Assembly: GCA_965222125.1 (NCBI GenBank)
Contig: CBDCTC010000006.1
Coordinates: 496,001 to 560,000 of the forward strand
Direction: 5' to 3'
DNA from: CAZENU01 sp965222125
Lineage (GTDB): Bacteria; Chloroflexota; Dehalococcoidia; Lucifugimonadales; CAZENU01
DNA: 64,000 nucleotides
Below, in pieces: positions 18,137 through 28,299 of the stretch. Numbering within the stretch: the first letter of the stretch is position 1; each line of letters starts with the position of its first letter. Both the position numbers and the translations under genes were made by a program. A model generated the notes under the pieces. It saw only the letters and a list, made by a program, of their open reading frames with translations, ran no database searches and was not told the origin of the DNA.

Positions 18137-20120
18137 AAAGTCGTGGTTGAGGGTTGTGGGATTGAAGATAATAGGTCCTGGAGAAGGTGGAGGAGAGAAG
18201 ACTCAGGAGCAGGAGCAGGAGTAGGCAGTCGATGTTTCGAACGAGAGAGCCTCAAGAGAGCTTATGGCAGTCGGAGTTTCTGATCACGCCGAGGAAGGCA
18301 AGGCTGATGCGGAGGAGTTGGGCGCAGGTGTTTCGGAAGGAGGCTCTGCCGCTGATAGACGAGGAGCGGTTCGCTGCGATGTACAGCGCGGACATGGGCA
18401 GGCCCAACCGCGCGGTGCAGACGGTGCTCGGGGTGCTGGTGCTCAAGGAGATGTTCGATCTGACGGACATCGAGGCCCTGGAGGAGTTGGAGTTCAACCT
18501 GCTGTGGCATCACGCGCTGGGGTTGGAGATGGAGGAGGCACACCTTGCGCAAAAGACGCTGCACAACTTCCGCGTGCGGTTGATGGAGCACGACGGGGGG
18601 CGGTTGGCGTTCTGCGAGACGACGGACCGGATGATCGAGGCTCTGGGTCTTCGTACAGGCAAGCAGCGCGTTGACTCTACGCACATCATGAGCAACATCG
18701 CGGTGTTGACGCGGTTGGGGCTGTTCTGCGAGACGATCCAGGTGTTTCTGCTGGCGGTGAGCCGTGAGCACCCTGGCTTGGGAGAAGGGATTGGGGATAG
18801 TCTGGCCCAGCGGTACCTGAAGGAGACCGCAGAAGCAACCCGATACGAGGACGCGCGTTCGGAAGAGGGGCGTCGCCGGCTGTCGGTGTGCGCGCGCGAC
18901 GTGTACCGGCTGGTCGATCGGTTCCGCGGGACGGCGGTGGCGCAGATGGACGAGTACGGGCTGTTGGAGCGGCTGTTGCGCGAGCAGTGCCACGTGGGTG
19001 GTCACAGGGACAGTCGTCCCGGAGCGGATGACGACGATGCGGCAGAGGGGAAGGTGCCGATAGCGCTGAGGGAGCCGAGGGATGTGCGGTCGGACTCGCT
19101 GCAGACACCGCACGACCCTGCGGTGACCTACAGCGGACACAAGGGGAAGGGATACGAGGTGCAGGTGGCCGAGACGTGTGAGAGCGACAACGCCGTTCAG
19201 ATGATCACGCATGTGGAGGTCACGCCATCGAGCGGCAGCGACTCTGTGGTGACGACGCGGGTGATCGACGAGTTGAGTGAACGGGGGATAGGTCCTTCGG
19301 AGCTGTGGGCGGACACGTCATATGGTTCTGGCCGGAACGGATGGGAGGCGGAGCGCAGGGGTACGGAGCTGGTGAGCCCGGTCGGTGGCCGGTCGCACAA
19401 GGAACCCGACGGAGGTGGTGATGAGCCGGTCAGACTGACTGCTGCTGACTTTGACATCGACGTTATGGCGACGAGGAGTGCGGTGTGTCCCGCGGGACAT
19501 GGGGCGGTGGCGGAGTACGAGGATGAGGATGCGCCTGAGCGGGTGGAGATACACTTCGCCCGGGCGGTGTGTGAGCCCTGCGCGCTGCGTGCCCGGTGTC
19601 CTGTGAGGTGGCGCAGTCGCCCTGAGCTTGGGGGAGAGTGGTCACGGGGTGGAGCCTACGTGCTGAGTGCGGACCTGGCGAGGATGAACATCGCACGGAG
19701 GCGTGCGGCAGAGTCAGACGGACAGTGGCGCAAACGGTACGGGCTGCGTGCGGGGATAGAGGGGACGAACTCGGAGATGAAACGGCGCCATGGTCTTGGC
19801 CGCTTACGGGTACGTGGCGGCGAGAGGGTCCGGCTCGCCGTCTACCTCAAGGCCCTGGCATGCAACGTCAAGCGGATGGTCGGGGCACGACTGATCGAGA
19901 TGGACGAGACGTTGGCCCGGCCGGCTGCCCTGGCCACTGTCCCCGCCGCTGCATGACCTTGCGGGTGACGCTGCCAACCCGGTAATCTCTTCCCGGACGG
20001 CGTTGGTCGCACCACAACGACCTCATCGGCCACTACACAAGCCCCAACCGGAACATCCAACCCCTCCACACCTAAACCGTCCTCACTCCCCAGTACCAAC
20101 CCGAAAGCCCCTTGTTACGA
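18131..20120 (+). mobile_element. Insertion sequence with IS1182/IS5-like transposase
   Basis: One large transposase gene dominates. Candidate ends are TCGTAAAAAG (18131-18140) and, in reverse complement, TCGTAACAAG (20111-20120), nine of ten bases matching; no longer repeat or target duplication is convincing, so the borders are tentative. GC content rises sharply at the left border compared with the purC-HAD block. Bases 19957-20242 after the gene hold no other recognisable content. Confidence 0.55.
18232..19956 (+). CDS. DDE transposase, IS1182-like
   Basis: A 574-residue transposase from ATG 18232 (MFRTREPQESLWQSEFLI). It carries a DUF772-type N-terminus (RPNRAVQTVLGVLVLKEMFDLTDIEALEEL), a DDE core with RVDSTHIMSNIAVLTRLGLF, a later SELWADTSYGSGRN, a cysteine-bearing segment (CEPCALRARCPVRW) and a C-terminal RAGIEGTNSEMKRRHGLGRLRVRG with the catalytic glutamate. 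These traits place it in the IS1182-like group with a zinc-binding insert; the exact IS family name is uncertain. The frame is intact. An upstream extension to 18187 adds a low-complexity arginine-serine stretch and is probably not translated. Confidence 0.85.
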   Translation: MFRTREPQESLWQSEFLITPRKARLMRRSWAQVFRKEALPLIDEERFAAMYSADMGRPNRAVQTVLGVLVLKEMFDLTDIEALEELEFNLLWHHALGLEMEEAHLAQKTLHNFRVRLMEHDGGRLAFCETTDRMIEALGLRTGKQRVDSTHIMSNIAVLTRLGLFCETIQVFLLAVSREHPGLGEGIGDSLAQRYLKETAEATRYEDARSEEGRRRLSVCARDVYRLVDRFRGTAVAQMDEYGLLERLLREQCHVGGHRDSRPGADDDDAAEGKVPIALREPRDVRSDSLQTPHDPAVTYSGHKGKGYEVQVAETCESDNAVQMITHVEVTPSSGSDSVVTTRVIDELSERGIGPSELWADTSYGSGRNGWEAERRGTELVSPVGGRSHKEPDGGGDEPVRLTAADFDIDVMATRSAVCPAGHGAVAEYEDEDAPERVEIHFARAVCEPCALRARCPVRWRSRPELGGEWSRGGAYVLSADLARMNIARRRAAESDGQWRKRYGLRAGIEGTNSEMKRRHGLGRLRVRGGERVRLAVYLKALACNVKRMVGARLIEMDETLARPAALATVPAAA

Positions 20121-20242
20121 GGAAATCAAGGTTAGCCAGGCGACGCTGAAAAGCGCGCGCCTGCTAAAAGCGTTAGGTCTTAGAAAACGAGAGTGACGAG
20201 GTGGCCTTCAGCCCCGGCAACCGCTGTTCGACGAGCGGCGGT

Positions 20243-22567
20243 CTACACGTCCACGGCGTCGGGAGGCGCCGTCTGCGGAGGCTCTTCAGCGCGCTCCTCA
20301 AAGAGGAACCCTCGTATTGCCTCGCCGTAGCGCTGGTAGAGCAGGCCTCCGCCCAGCAGCAGCCCGCCCAGACTCAGGAAAGCGGCGACGCGGAATCCCT
20401 GGTCGAGCGCGAAGGAGTCGACCAGGAAGAGCTTGACGATGGGGAGCGCCAGCAGTCCGAGGCTGGCCAGGCGCAGTATCTTCCACCGCTTGACGACGCC
20501 CAGCACGAGCCCGACGCTCGCGTACAGCGCCCATACCAGGCTGAGGGCCAGGCTTTTCGTATAGAACACCGTATTCTCGTCGGCGTCCACCATGACGGCG
20601 TCCACCGTCGCGATGACCTCGGCGCTGAGGATCCAGAGCGTCAGGAAGTTGGCGGCCAACACGAGGCCGCCTACGACGTGGGCCGCGTCTACTATGTCGA
20701 CGTCGCTCCTGCTTCTCCACACGAACAGGGCCGCGAGGTAGAGCGAGGCTATGCCTGAGGCGAAGGCCAGCATGCGGTAGTTGAGCACCGTCGTGTAGTC
20801 GCCCAAATCGGCTCCCGTTTCGACGACCAGGAGCCATAGCGCGAGGACGGCGAACACGGCTGAACTCAACAGCGTCAGCTCGTACAGCCTGAGCCGGAAG
20901 GATAGCCACGTCAGGGCGAGGGCCTCGACGGACCATGCTACCGCAACCCATGAGCCCTCCAACTGGACGGGCGCCTGCACGGTGAGGACGACGGTGCCGG
21001 CCGTAAGCAACGCCGGGAACAACCCGACTTCCCACTTCTGCAGACTGTCCCTGTTGCGGTGAACCAGGTAGGCCGCGACGTAGAAAGCCCCGATGACGAT
21101 TGCGTGCGACAGCATGTGCGCGTTGAGCAGCGGCCTCAGGTCGAGCGACAGCGTGTCCGACACATTCGCCAACAGCCAGACGATCGACAGTGCGAACACA
21201 CCAGCGCCGGACGGCCGCAGCTGCCACGCTCTCAGCGCGAAGGACAGCCAGACAAACACCGCGCCCTCGGCGGCCCAGGCCACGCTGAGCCAGGGGCCGC
21301 CCAACTGCACCGGCGCGGCGATCGTCAGCAGCACGAAGCCAATGCCCAGCGATACGAGGCTCAGATAGGGATGACCCTTCGCCCTCAACATGAACAGGTA
21401 GGCGAGAAGCCCGTAGAACAGCGCAAGGCCAAGGGTGAACGCACCCATCCAGTCACGCAGCTCGTCCCACATGACGACATAGCTCAGCCCGAGGTAGGCG
21501 GAGGCGTTGAGGATCATGAGGGCGTAGTCGAACGCCTGCGGCACACGCCGCGAGATCACGTGGAAGAGCGTCGTGGCTCCGACGAAGATCAGGAATATGG
21601 CCGTCAGGCTGGTCTGTGCGACGGCCAGGGTCGTGGAGTCCTCGTACCACCACGCGAAGGTCAGCAGCGAGCCGGCCAGCGCGAGGAGAGTGAACCAGCG
21701 CCAGTTACGGACAGTAGCCAGCGCCACGACGCCCAGGTCGACCACGATCACGTAGAGCATGACCTGGGCGCTCCCAGACCCTGAGAAAGTCTCACGCGCG
21801 TCCGCGTCGAACGCCCCGGTGATGAACGGGGCCAGGAAGGCGCCGAATATGCCAATCAACGCCAGCGCCACGGCGTCGTGCCGCAGCGCCAGACCGGCCG
21901 CGGACATGCTGATGACGAACAGGAGGCCGACGGCCGGATATATGCCGATGAGGCCATAGAAGGCAAAGGCGGCGAATATCGCCAGGTAGAGGATCGCGAT
22001 GCCGCCGCCGGCCAGGGTCTGGGCATAGACGGGGTACTTCTTCAGATAGTACTCGCTGGCCCCGATAAGACCGAGGCCGCCTACGATTCCCAGGACTACG
22101 CGTGTCGTCTCGTCGATCCAGTCGTTGTCGAAGGCCAGCTTCAGGAAGAACCCGACCCCGATGATGACCGCCAGTATCCCAATGCGGGCCAGCCAGTTCC
22201 CTCCCAGGATGATCTCCCAGTCGACCCGGAACGGGTCCTTCGGACCGGAAGCGGGGGTCTCGGCAGCCTCGCCCGTCGACACGGACGGTGACAGGACGGG
22301 AGCAACGGGGCGCCGCGCCTCTCTGCGCCTGGCGACTTGCCCGCTGGGTTGGAGACGCCCTTCGTAGGAGGCAAGGGTTTCGCTTATCCGTCCGACCTCT
22401 GAGCGCAGCTCGTACACCAGAGCCTGCAGCTCAGCCAACGAAAGCTCTCGATCGGGTGCTTCGGCGACATCTCCCGGCCTCAGGGCTGAGCCGCAGTGGA
22501 CGCAAAAGGCGCTGGTCTCGTCGTTTGGTGAGTCACAACTGGGGCACCGCAACAGGCCGTCTCCCAT
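20243..22567 (-). CDS. DUF2339 polytopic membrane protein with N-terminal zinc ribbon
   Basis: A 774-residue protein. The first 30 residues hold a zinc ribbon (CPSCDSPNDETSAFCVHCGS). A helix with coiled character (about residues 40-70) and a charged proline-rich stretch follow, then from about residue 115 a long series of hydrophobic segments, more than twenty, starting WLARIGILAVIIGVGFFLKL. The order zinc ribbon, coil, polytopic region is typical of DUF2339 proteins. Their function is unknown; they are sometimes described as tied to cell envelope maintenance. The gene stands alone, bounded on both sides by mobile elements. Confidence 0.85.
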   Translation of the reverse strand: MGDGLLRCPSCDSPNDETSAFCVHCGSALRPGDVAEAPDRELSLAELQALVYELRSEVGRISETLASYEGRLQPSGQVARRREARRPVAPVLSPSVSTGEAAETPASGPKDPFRVDWEIILGGNWLARIGILAVIIGVGFFLKLAFDNDWIDETTRVVLGIVGGLGLIGASEYYLKKYPVYAQTLAGGGIAILYLAIFAAFAFYGLIGIYPAVGLLFVISMSAAGLALRHDAVALALIGIFGAFLAPFITGAFDADARETFSGSGSAQVMLYVIVVDLGVVALATVRNWRWFTLLALAGSLLTFAWWYEDSTTLAVAQTSLTAIFLIFVGATTLFHVISRRVPQAFDYALMILNASAYLGLSYVVMWDELRDWMGAFTLGLALFYGLLAYLFMLRAKGHPYLSLVSLGIGFVLLTIAAPVQLGGPWLSVAWAAEGAVFVWLSFALRAWQLRPSGAGVFALSIVWLLANVSDTLSLDLRPLLNAHMLSHAIVIGAFYVAAYLVHRNRDSLQKWEVGLFPALLTAGTVVLTVQAPVQLEGSWVAVAWSVEALALTWLSFRLRLYELTLLSSAVFAVLALWLLVVETGADLGDYTTVLNYRMLAFASGIASLYLAALFVWRSRSDVDIVDAAHVVGGLVLAANFLTLWILSAEVIATVDAVMVDADENTVFYTKSLALSLVWALYASVGLVLGVVKRWKILRLASLGLLALPIVKLFLVDSFALDQGFRVAAFLSLGGLLLGGGLLYQRYGEAIRGFLFEERAEEPPQTAPPDAVDV

Positions 22568-22702
22568 TTGTCATCTCCGGCACCTGGCCGTGGCGTCGTG
22601 CGGCCGGTTCCGATCAGCGCAACGAGATCATCAGGCTTCTCAGGCAAGAGAGTTCGGGGGCGAGTATATCAGTCATCCAATAGAATTCAAGCTCTCAGGC
22701 AG

Positions 22703-24597
22703 GCCCCAAATCCACCGGCTAAATGAGTGGGAGACCTCGTTGGAGCCCGCCGCGAAGGGGGCTAAGATGGTTGTTGAAAGGACAAAGCCATCATCAACGA
22801 GGTGCACCCATTATGCGGCAAGGAGTTCTGCCGTTCCAGTACGTCGAGGAGAGAAGTTCGACAGGTATGACGGCCATGGCGGGTCTGGGAGTCTACCTGG
22901 ACCTGTTCGAGGCAGTTGGCCTGAGAGAGTCGGTGGACCGTCACGTGGGCGTGAGGAGTGAGGCGCAGGGCTGGACGGACAGCCAGGTGGTGACCTCGTT
23001 GATAGTGCTGAACCTGGTGGGCGGGGAGTCGGTGGGCGACCTTCGGATACTGGAGAAGGATGCTGGGTTGTGTAGGATGTTGAGTATGGCCGAGCGTCAC
23101 GGGATGCCCGGTGGAGAGCGAAGGGCGCTTCGGAGGAGGTGGCGCACCGAGCGTCGTCGGAATGTCCCGTCGCCTTCGTCAGTGTTCCGCTACCTGTCTA
23201 GCTCCCATGACGAACAGGAGGAAGCCAAGCGTGAGCCCCACAAGGCGTTCATACCCGCTGCGACCGATGCTCTGGTTGGTCTGAGGAGGGTGAATGCGGA
23301 GACGATAGGCTTCGTTCAGAGCCATGCTGGGCATAAGCAAGCAACGTTGGATATGGACGCGACGCTGATCGAGACCCACAAGAGGCAGGCGAGCTATTGC
23401 TACGACAAGTACAGAGCGTATCAGCCTCTGACGACGTACTGCGCCGAGCCGACCAGATTGTGCACTCGGAGTTTCGAGACGGCAACGTACCTGCGGGCCA
23501 CCAGCAGCTTCGGGTGCTGCGGGAGTCATTGGAGTATCTGCCCAGAGGAGTCGAAGAGGTGCTGCTGAGGTCGGACACGGCGGGTTACCAGCGGGAGTTG
23601 CTGCGGTACTGCGCCGAGGGCAGGGACGAACGCTTCGGGGTGATCGAGTTCGCCGTCGGCGCCGATGTTACGCCGGAGTTGAAGCGGGCGATCGACTCTG
23701 TGCCGGAGGGCGATTGGCATGAGCTCAAACAGAGTGTGGTGGGCCATGAGTTGGAAACGGGACAACAGTGGGCGGAGGTGAACTTCGTACCCAACTGGAT
23801 AGGTCACAAAAAGAGTAGTCCTGAGTACCGTTTCATAGCGATCAGAAAGTTGCTGCGCAAGCCGCCTATGCCAGGGATGGAGGCTCACCTGCAGTTGTCG
23901 GTCCCCGTCATGGAGATGTCGGGGCGAGGGTGGTACAAGGTCACAGCATTGGTGACTAACCGTGCTCTCCCAGGGGACAAGCTGATCGGGTGGTACAGGC
24001 AGAGGTGTGGGAAGGGTGAGGAGGTGCACGGGGTGCTCAAGGAAGACCTCGCTGGCGGTCGGCTGCCGTCGGGTCTGTTCGGGGCCAATGCCGCGTGGTG
24101 GGCGATAGCGGTACTGGCGTTCAACCCCGTATGGGGCTACGGGGCAGGCTCTCAACTCGCGCGCTGAAGCGCTTGGCGTTGGGCGCCGAGTGGCTTAGCA
24201 GACGGCTCAAGGCCGTGCGATTCGGCCTGATCGGGCCTGCCGGACGAGTCGTGCATCATGCCAGGAGGATGATTCATCCGCCTGCCCAGAGGACACCCTT
24301 CATACAACCTGCTACTCAAAGCTCGCGCCAAGATGCTGGCACTACCAGCCCCACCGTAGTTCGACCTTCCCACAACCAAATCATCTCGACCCGAAGCGGC
24401 CGGATCCCGTCCGGTGGATGCGCCTCGCCATCCTTCTACCGCACAAGGGCCGCAGACGCCCTCAACATCCCCAAACGGCCTTCCCAGACCACCTCGACAC
24501 GCATCTCCGAACGCCCAGACGGTCCCCTAACCGCCCCGACATCCGTCGAAGTGCCACCAACAACCGCACACATCAATCTGCCGGTGGATCTGGGCTA
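22703..24597 (+). mobile_element. Decayed IS1380-type insertion sequence, copy 2
   Basis: Ends recognisable at 22703-22721 (GCCCCAAATCCACCGGCT) and 24579-24597 (reverse complement AGCCCAGATCCACCGGCA). It shares long stretches with copy 1 at 4.2 kb, including the RBS-covering inverted repeat (22734-22743 with 22793-22802, nine of ten pairs) and the TAAGAT in the loop, but it is diverged and its gene is broken. Its right end lies about 85 bases before the kbl start. Bases 24360-24597 are non-coding tail. Confidence 0.75.
22813..24359 (+). pseudogene. IS1380-family transposase pseudogene
   Basis: Collinear with the intact transposase at 4317-5846 from MRQGVLPFQYVEERSSTGMT to the C-terminal LALPAPP, but broken three times. 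A missing base near 23447 changes AEADQIVHSEF into another frame. Near 24127 the bases CCCCGTATGGGGCTACGGGG, absent from the other copy, form a small perfect palindromic insertion and shift the frame after VLAFN. A further shift near 24277 puts RGHPSYNLLLKARAKML out of frame. The aspartate-bearing LRSDTAGYQRELLRYCAEGR block is still intact. It cannot make a full transposase. Confidence 0.85.
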
Positions 24598-24681
24598 CGC
24601 GCTGGCGTTGACACCGTCCCCGGCAGCGGATACGCTCCGTTCCGCAACGACTCACCCGCAATTTCAGGAGGTCAGACCGAC

Positions 24682-25869
<1,188 letters not shown>

Positions 25870-25894
25870 TGAGACGACCGCCGCGTACCTACCG

Positions 25895-26647
25895 ATGGCC
25901 GATCTGACCGGCAGAGTGGCCCTGGTCACGGGGGCGGGACGCGGCATGGGCCGGGCCAGCGCCGAGCGGATCGCCGCCGACGGCGCTCGGGTGGTCGTCA
26001 ACGACCTGGACGAGACGCGGGCGGCGGAGGTCGCCGACCGGCTCGTCTCGGAGGGCGCCGAGGCTATCGGCGTCGCGGCCGACGTCAGTGAGGCCGCGGA
26101 TGTGAGCCGGCTAGTCGACGCGACAAGGGAAGCGTTCGGCGACGTCGACATCCTGGTGAACAACGCCGGCGTCCTGCGCCGCACCGGGATACTCGACCTC
26201 GACGAGGACGAGTGGGACCTGGTCCTCGACGTCAACCTCAAGGGCACCTACCTGTGCACGCGGGCCGTGCTGCCCGCGATGAAGGCCGCGGGCTGGGGCC
26301 GCGTCGTGAACATCTCGTCCAGCGCCGGCCGGAGCGTGAGCACCCTGGGCGGCCCGCACTACACGACGGCCAAGGCCGCGGTGCTGGGCTTCACGCGCGC
26401 GGTCGCCAGGGAGATGGCGCCCTTCGGCATCACCCTCAACGCGGTCTGCCCCGGTCTCGTGAACACCGAGATGGTCAGCGAGGTGATCACCGGGGCGCAG
26501 GCCCAGGACTACGCGGACAGCTTCCCGATCAAACGACTGGCCGAGCCGCAGGAGGTGGCCGAGTTGGTCGCCTTCCTGGCCTCGGACAGGGCGGCATACA
26601 TGACGGGGGCGTCGCTCGACATCAACGGCGGCGATCTAATGCTCTAG
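25895..26647 (+). CDS. Short-chain dehydrogenase/reductase (FabG-like)
   Basis: A 250-residue classical SDR. The glycine-rich nucleotide motif GAGRGMGRA, the NNAG motif, NISSSAGRSVS with the catalytic serine, YTTAK with the catalytic Tyr and Lys, and the C-terminal YMTGASLDINGG are all in place. The Asp in VVVNDLDETRA at the end of the second strand hints at NAD(H) rather than NADPH preference. It lies 25 bases after kbl and 17 bases before a PLP enzyme, so it likely acts on a related hydroxy or keto acid. The substrate cannot be told from sequence. Confidence 0.88.
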   Translation: MADLTGRVALVTGAGRGMGRASAERIAADGARVVVNDLDETRAAEVADRLVSEGAEAIGVAADVSEAADVSRLVDATREAFGDVDILVNNAGVLRRTGILDLDEDEWDLVLDVNLKGTYLCTRAVLPAMKAAGWGRVVNISSSAGRSVSTLGGPHYTTAKAAVLGFTRAVAREMAPFGITLNAVCPGLVNTEMVSEVITGAQAQDYADSFPIKRLAEPQEVAELVAFLASDRAAYMTGASLDINGGDLML

Positions 26648-26664
26648 ACGCAATGGAGGCAGAC

Positions 26665-27777
26665 ATGAGCGAAAACGTGTACGAGAGAATCGGCGCCCGT
26701 CCGGTGATAAACGCCGGCGGCAACACCACGGTCTGGGGCGGCTCCACGCCGTCCGCGGAGGTGAGGCGGGCCATGGACGAGGCGGGCGAGCGCTTCGTCG
26801 AGATGGAGGAGCTGCTCGCCGCTTCCGGGGACCACCTTGCCGGTCTGCTCGGGGTCGAGGCCGCTTACCCGACCGCCGGATGCTACGCGGCGCTGGTGCT
26901 CAGCACGGCGGCGTGCCTGACCGGCAACGACCCGGACAAGATGGACCAACTGCCCGACACGACCGGCATGAAGGACGAGATCGTGCTGCAGCAGTGCCAG
27001 CGCTACGGCTACGACCGCGCCTACACGGTGCCCGGCAGCAAGCTGGTTCTCGCCGGCGATGACGACGGATGCACCCTGGACGAGCTCGACGCGGCGATCG
27101 GGCCCAACACCGCCGCAATCGCCTACCTGGTCCAGTCCGACCCGAAAGGGTCAGCGGTATCCCTGGAGGACGCGGTCGACCTGGCCCGCTCCCGTGGCGT
27201 GCTCTCCATCGTCGACGCGGCAGCGCAGATATACCCCATCGACTACCTGCGCCGCAACGCGCAGTCGGGCGACCTGGTCTGTTTCGGCGGGAAGTACATG
27301 GGCGCGCCCCAATCCACCGGGTTCGCCTGCGGCAGGAAGGACCTGATCGATGCGGTCACTGCGCACGGGTTCATCGGCCCGCGCCCACTCGGACGAGGCA
27401 TGAAGATGGACAGGCAGGAGATCGTCGGACTGGCCGTCGCCGTCGAGGCTTGGGTCAACGCCGACCACGAGCAGCGACTGGTCGACTACGGCGCCAAGTT
27501 CTCGGTCATCGAAGACGCGCTGAAGAACGCGTCCGGGGTGAAAGAGACTAAGGTCATCCCGACCAGCAACTTCCACGCCCTGATGCTGGGCGTCGTGCTC
27601 GACATGGCGAAGCTCGGCAAGAACGCCGAGCAGGTCACCGCGGAGCTGCTGGAAGGCAACCCGCGCATCCGGCTGACGGCCCCACAGGACGACGACACGC
27701 TGCTGATCAACGCGCACACGCTGAACGACGGCGAGGAGGGGCCCATAGCCGACCGGCTGCGCGAGCTGCTGTCCTGA
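26665..27777 (+). CDS. SelA-fold PLP enzyme (D-glucosaminate-6-phosphate ammonia-lyase-like)
   Basis: A 370-residue PLP enzyme of the group that includes selenocysteine synthase SelA and several sugar-acid or amino-acid lyases. It has RPVINAGGNTTVWGGS at the start, AAYPTAGCYAALVLS, LSIVDAAAQIYPIDYL, and GGKYMGAPQSTGF with the PLP lysine. It lacks the N-terminal tRNA-binding domain of true SelA and is about 90 residues shorter, so a metabolic ammonia-lyase or aldolase role is more likely. ATG 26665 is chosen over the in-frame ATG 26653 because GGAGG (26655-26659) precedes it. Third gene of the kbl operon. Confidence 0.78.
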   Translation: MSENVYERIGARPVINAGGNTTVWGGSTPSAEVRRAMDEAGERFVEMEELLAASGDHLAGLLGVEAAYPTAGCYAALVLSTAACLTGNDPDKMDQLPDTTGMKDEIVLQQCQRYGYDRAYTVPGSKLVLAGDDDGCTLDELDAAIGPNTAAIAYLVQSDPKGSAVSLEDAVDLARSRGVLSIVDAAAQIYPIDYLRRNAQSGDLVCFGGKYMGAPQSTGFACGRKDLIDAVTAHGFIGPRPLGRGMKMDRQEIVGLAVAVEAWVNADHEQRLVDYGAKFSVIEDALKNASGVKETKVIPTSNFHALMLGVVLDMAKLGKNAEQVTAELLEGNPRIRLTAPQDDDTLLINAHTLNDGEEGPIADRLRELLS

Positions 27778-27822
27778 GGCTCAGGGCCAGACGCCCGGAC
27801 GGCCAACCGTGGGCAGTTGGGC

Positions 27823-28167
27823 CTATGCGCGTCCGGCGAATAGCCCGTCGGTCTGGGCCGCCATGATGAAGTCGTTGCGGTGGAGACCCCTGATCTTGTG
27901 GGTCCACCACGCGACGTTCACCCTGCCCCACTCGACGGTCAGCCGCGGATGATGCCCCTCCCCCTCGGCGGCCTCGGCCACGTCGTCCGCGAAAGCGATG
28001 GCCGACGCGAAGTTGTCGACCTTGAACGTGCGGTCCAGCCGCTTGATCCCGTCGTCCTCAGTCAGCCGCCACTCCGGCACTATGGGGTGCAGTTCAGCGA
28101 TCTCCTCATCGGTCACCCTCGGCGAGTCCCTGCGGCAGGCCACGCACTTTTCCCTGGCCAGCGTCAC
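27823..28167 (-). CDS. Pterin-4a-carbinolamine dehydratase
   Basis: A 114-residue protein matching the PCD/DCoH family: the core EGEGHHPRLTVEWGRVNVAW carries the family's paired histidines, followed by WWTHKIRGLHRNDFIMAA. The enzyme dehydrates 4a-hydroxytetrahydrobiopterin; in bacteria without aromatic amino-acid hydroxylases, members often serve molybdopterin or pterin recycling. The start is GTG 28167, with AGGAGG just upstream. The open frame on this strand extends much further but that is a shadow of galU. The first 25 residues include CVACRR, an extra short cysteine pair outside the usual core. Confidence 0.88.
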   Translation of the reverse strand: MTLAREKCVACRRDSPRVTDEEIAELHPIVPEWRLTEDDGIKRLDRTFKVDNFASAIAFADDVAEAAEGEGHHPRLTVEWGRVNVAWWTHKIRGLHRNDFIMAAQTDGLFAGRA

Positions 28168-28210
28168 GGTGCTCCTCCTGACATGATGGATTATTCGTCT
28201 CGACAGGGAT

Positions 28211-28239
28211 ATTATGCCACCGTCTTCCGCTTTGACCAA
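28211..28239 (-). promoter_or_regulatory. Candidate promoter for the pterin dehydratase gene
   Basis: On the minus strand TTGGTC (28234-28239) and CATAAT (28211-28216) are separated by 17 bases, about 45 bases before the GTG start. The -10 matches in five of six positions, the -35 in three. The same gap should contain the galU promoter in the other direction, which I could not pick out. Confidence 0.4.
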
Positions 28240-28299
28240 CCGCCGAGGTATGCGGGAATTGTCTCGATCGAATAGATTCGGCTTTGATGAAGGGGCGTC

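Noticed and set aside
24418..24681. Extended N-terminus of kbl
   Set aside because: Reads into IS1380 tail sequence; homology and SD place the start at GTG 24682.
26665..27777. SelA-fold gene as evidence for selenocysteine synthesis
   Set aside because: It lacks the N-terminal tRNA-binding part of SelA and lies in a kbl operon, so it was not used to support the selenoprotein call.
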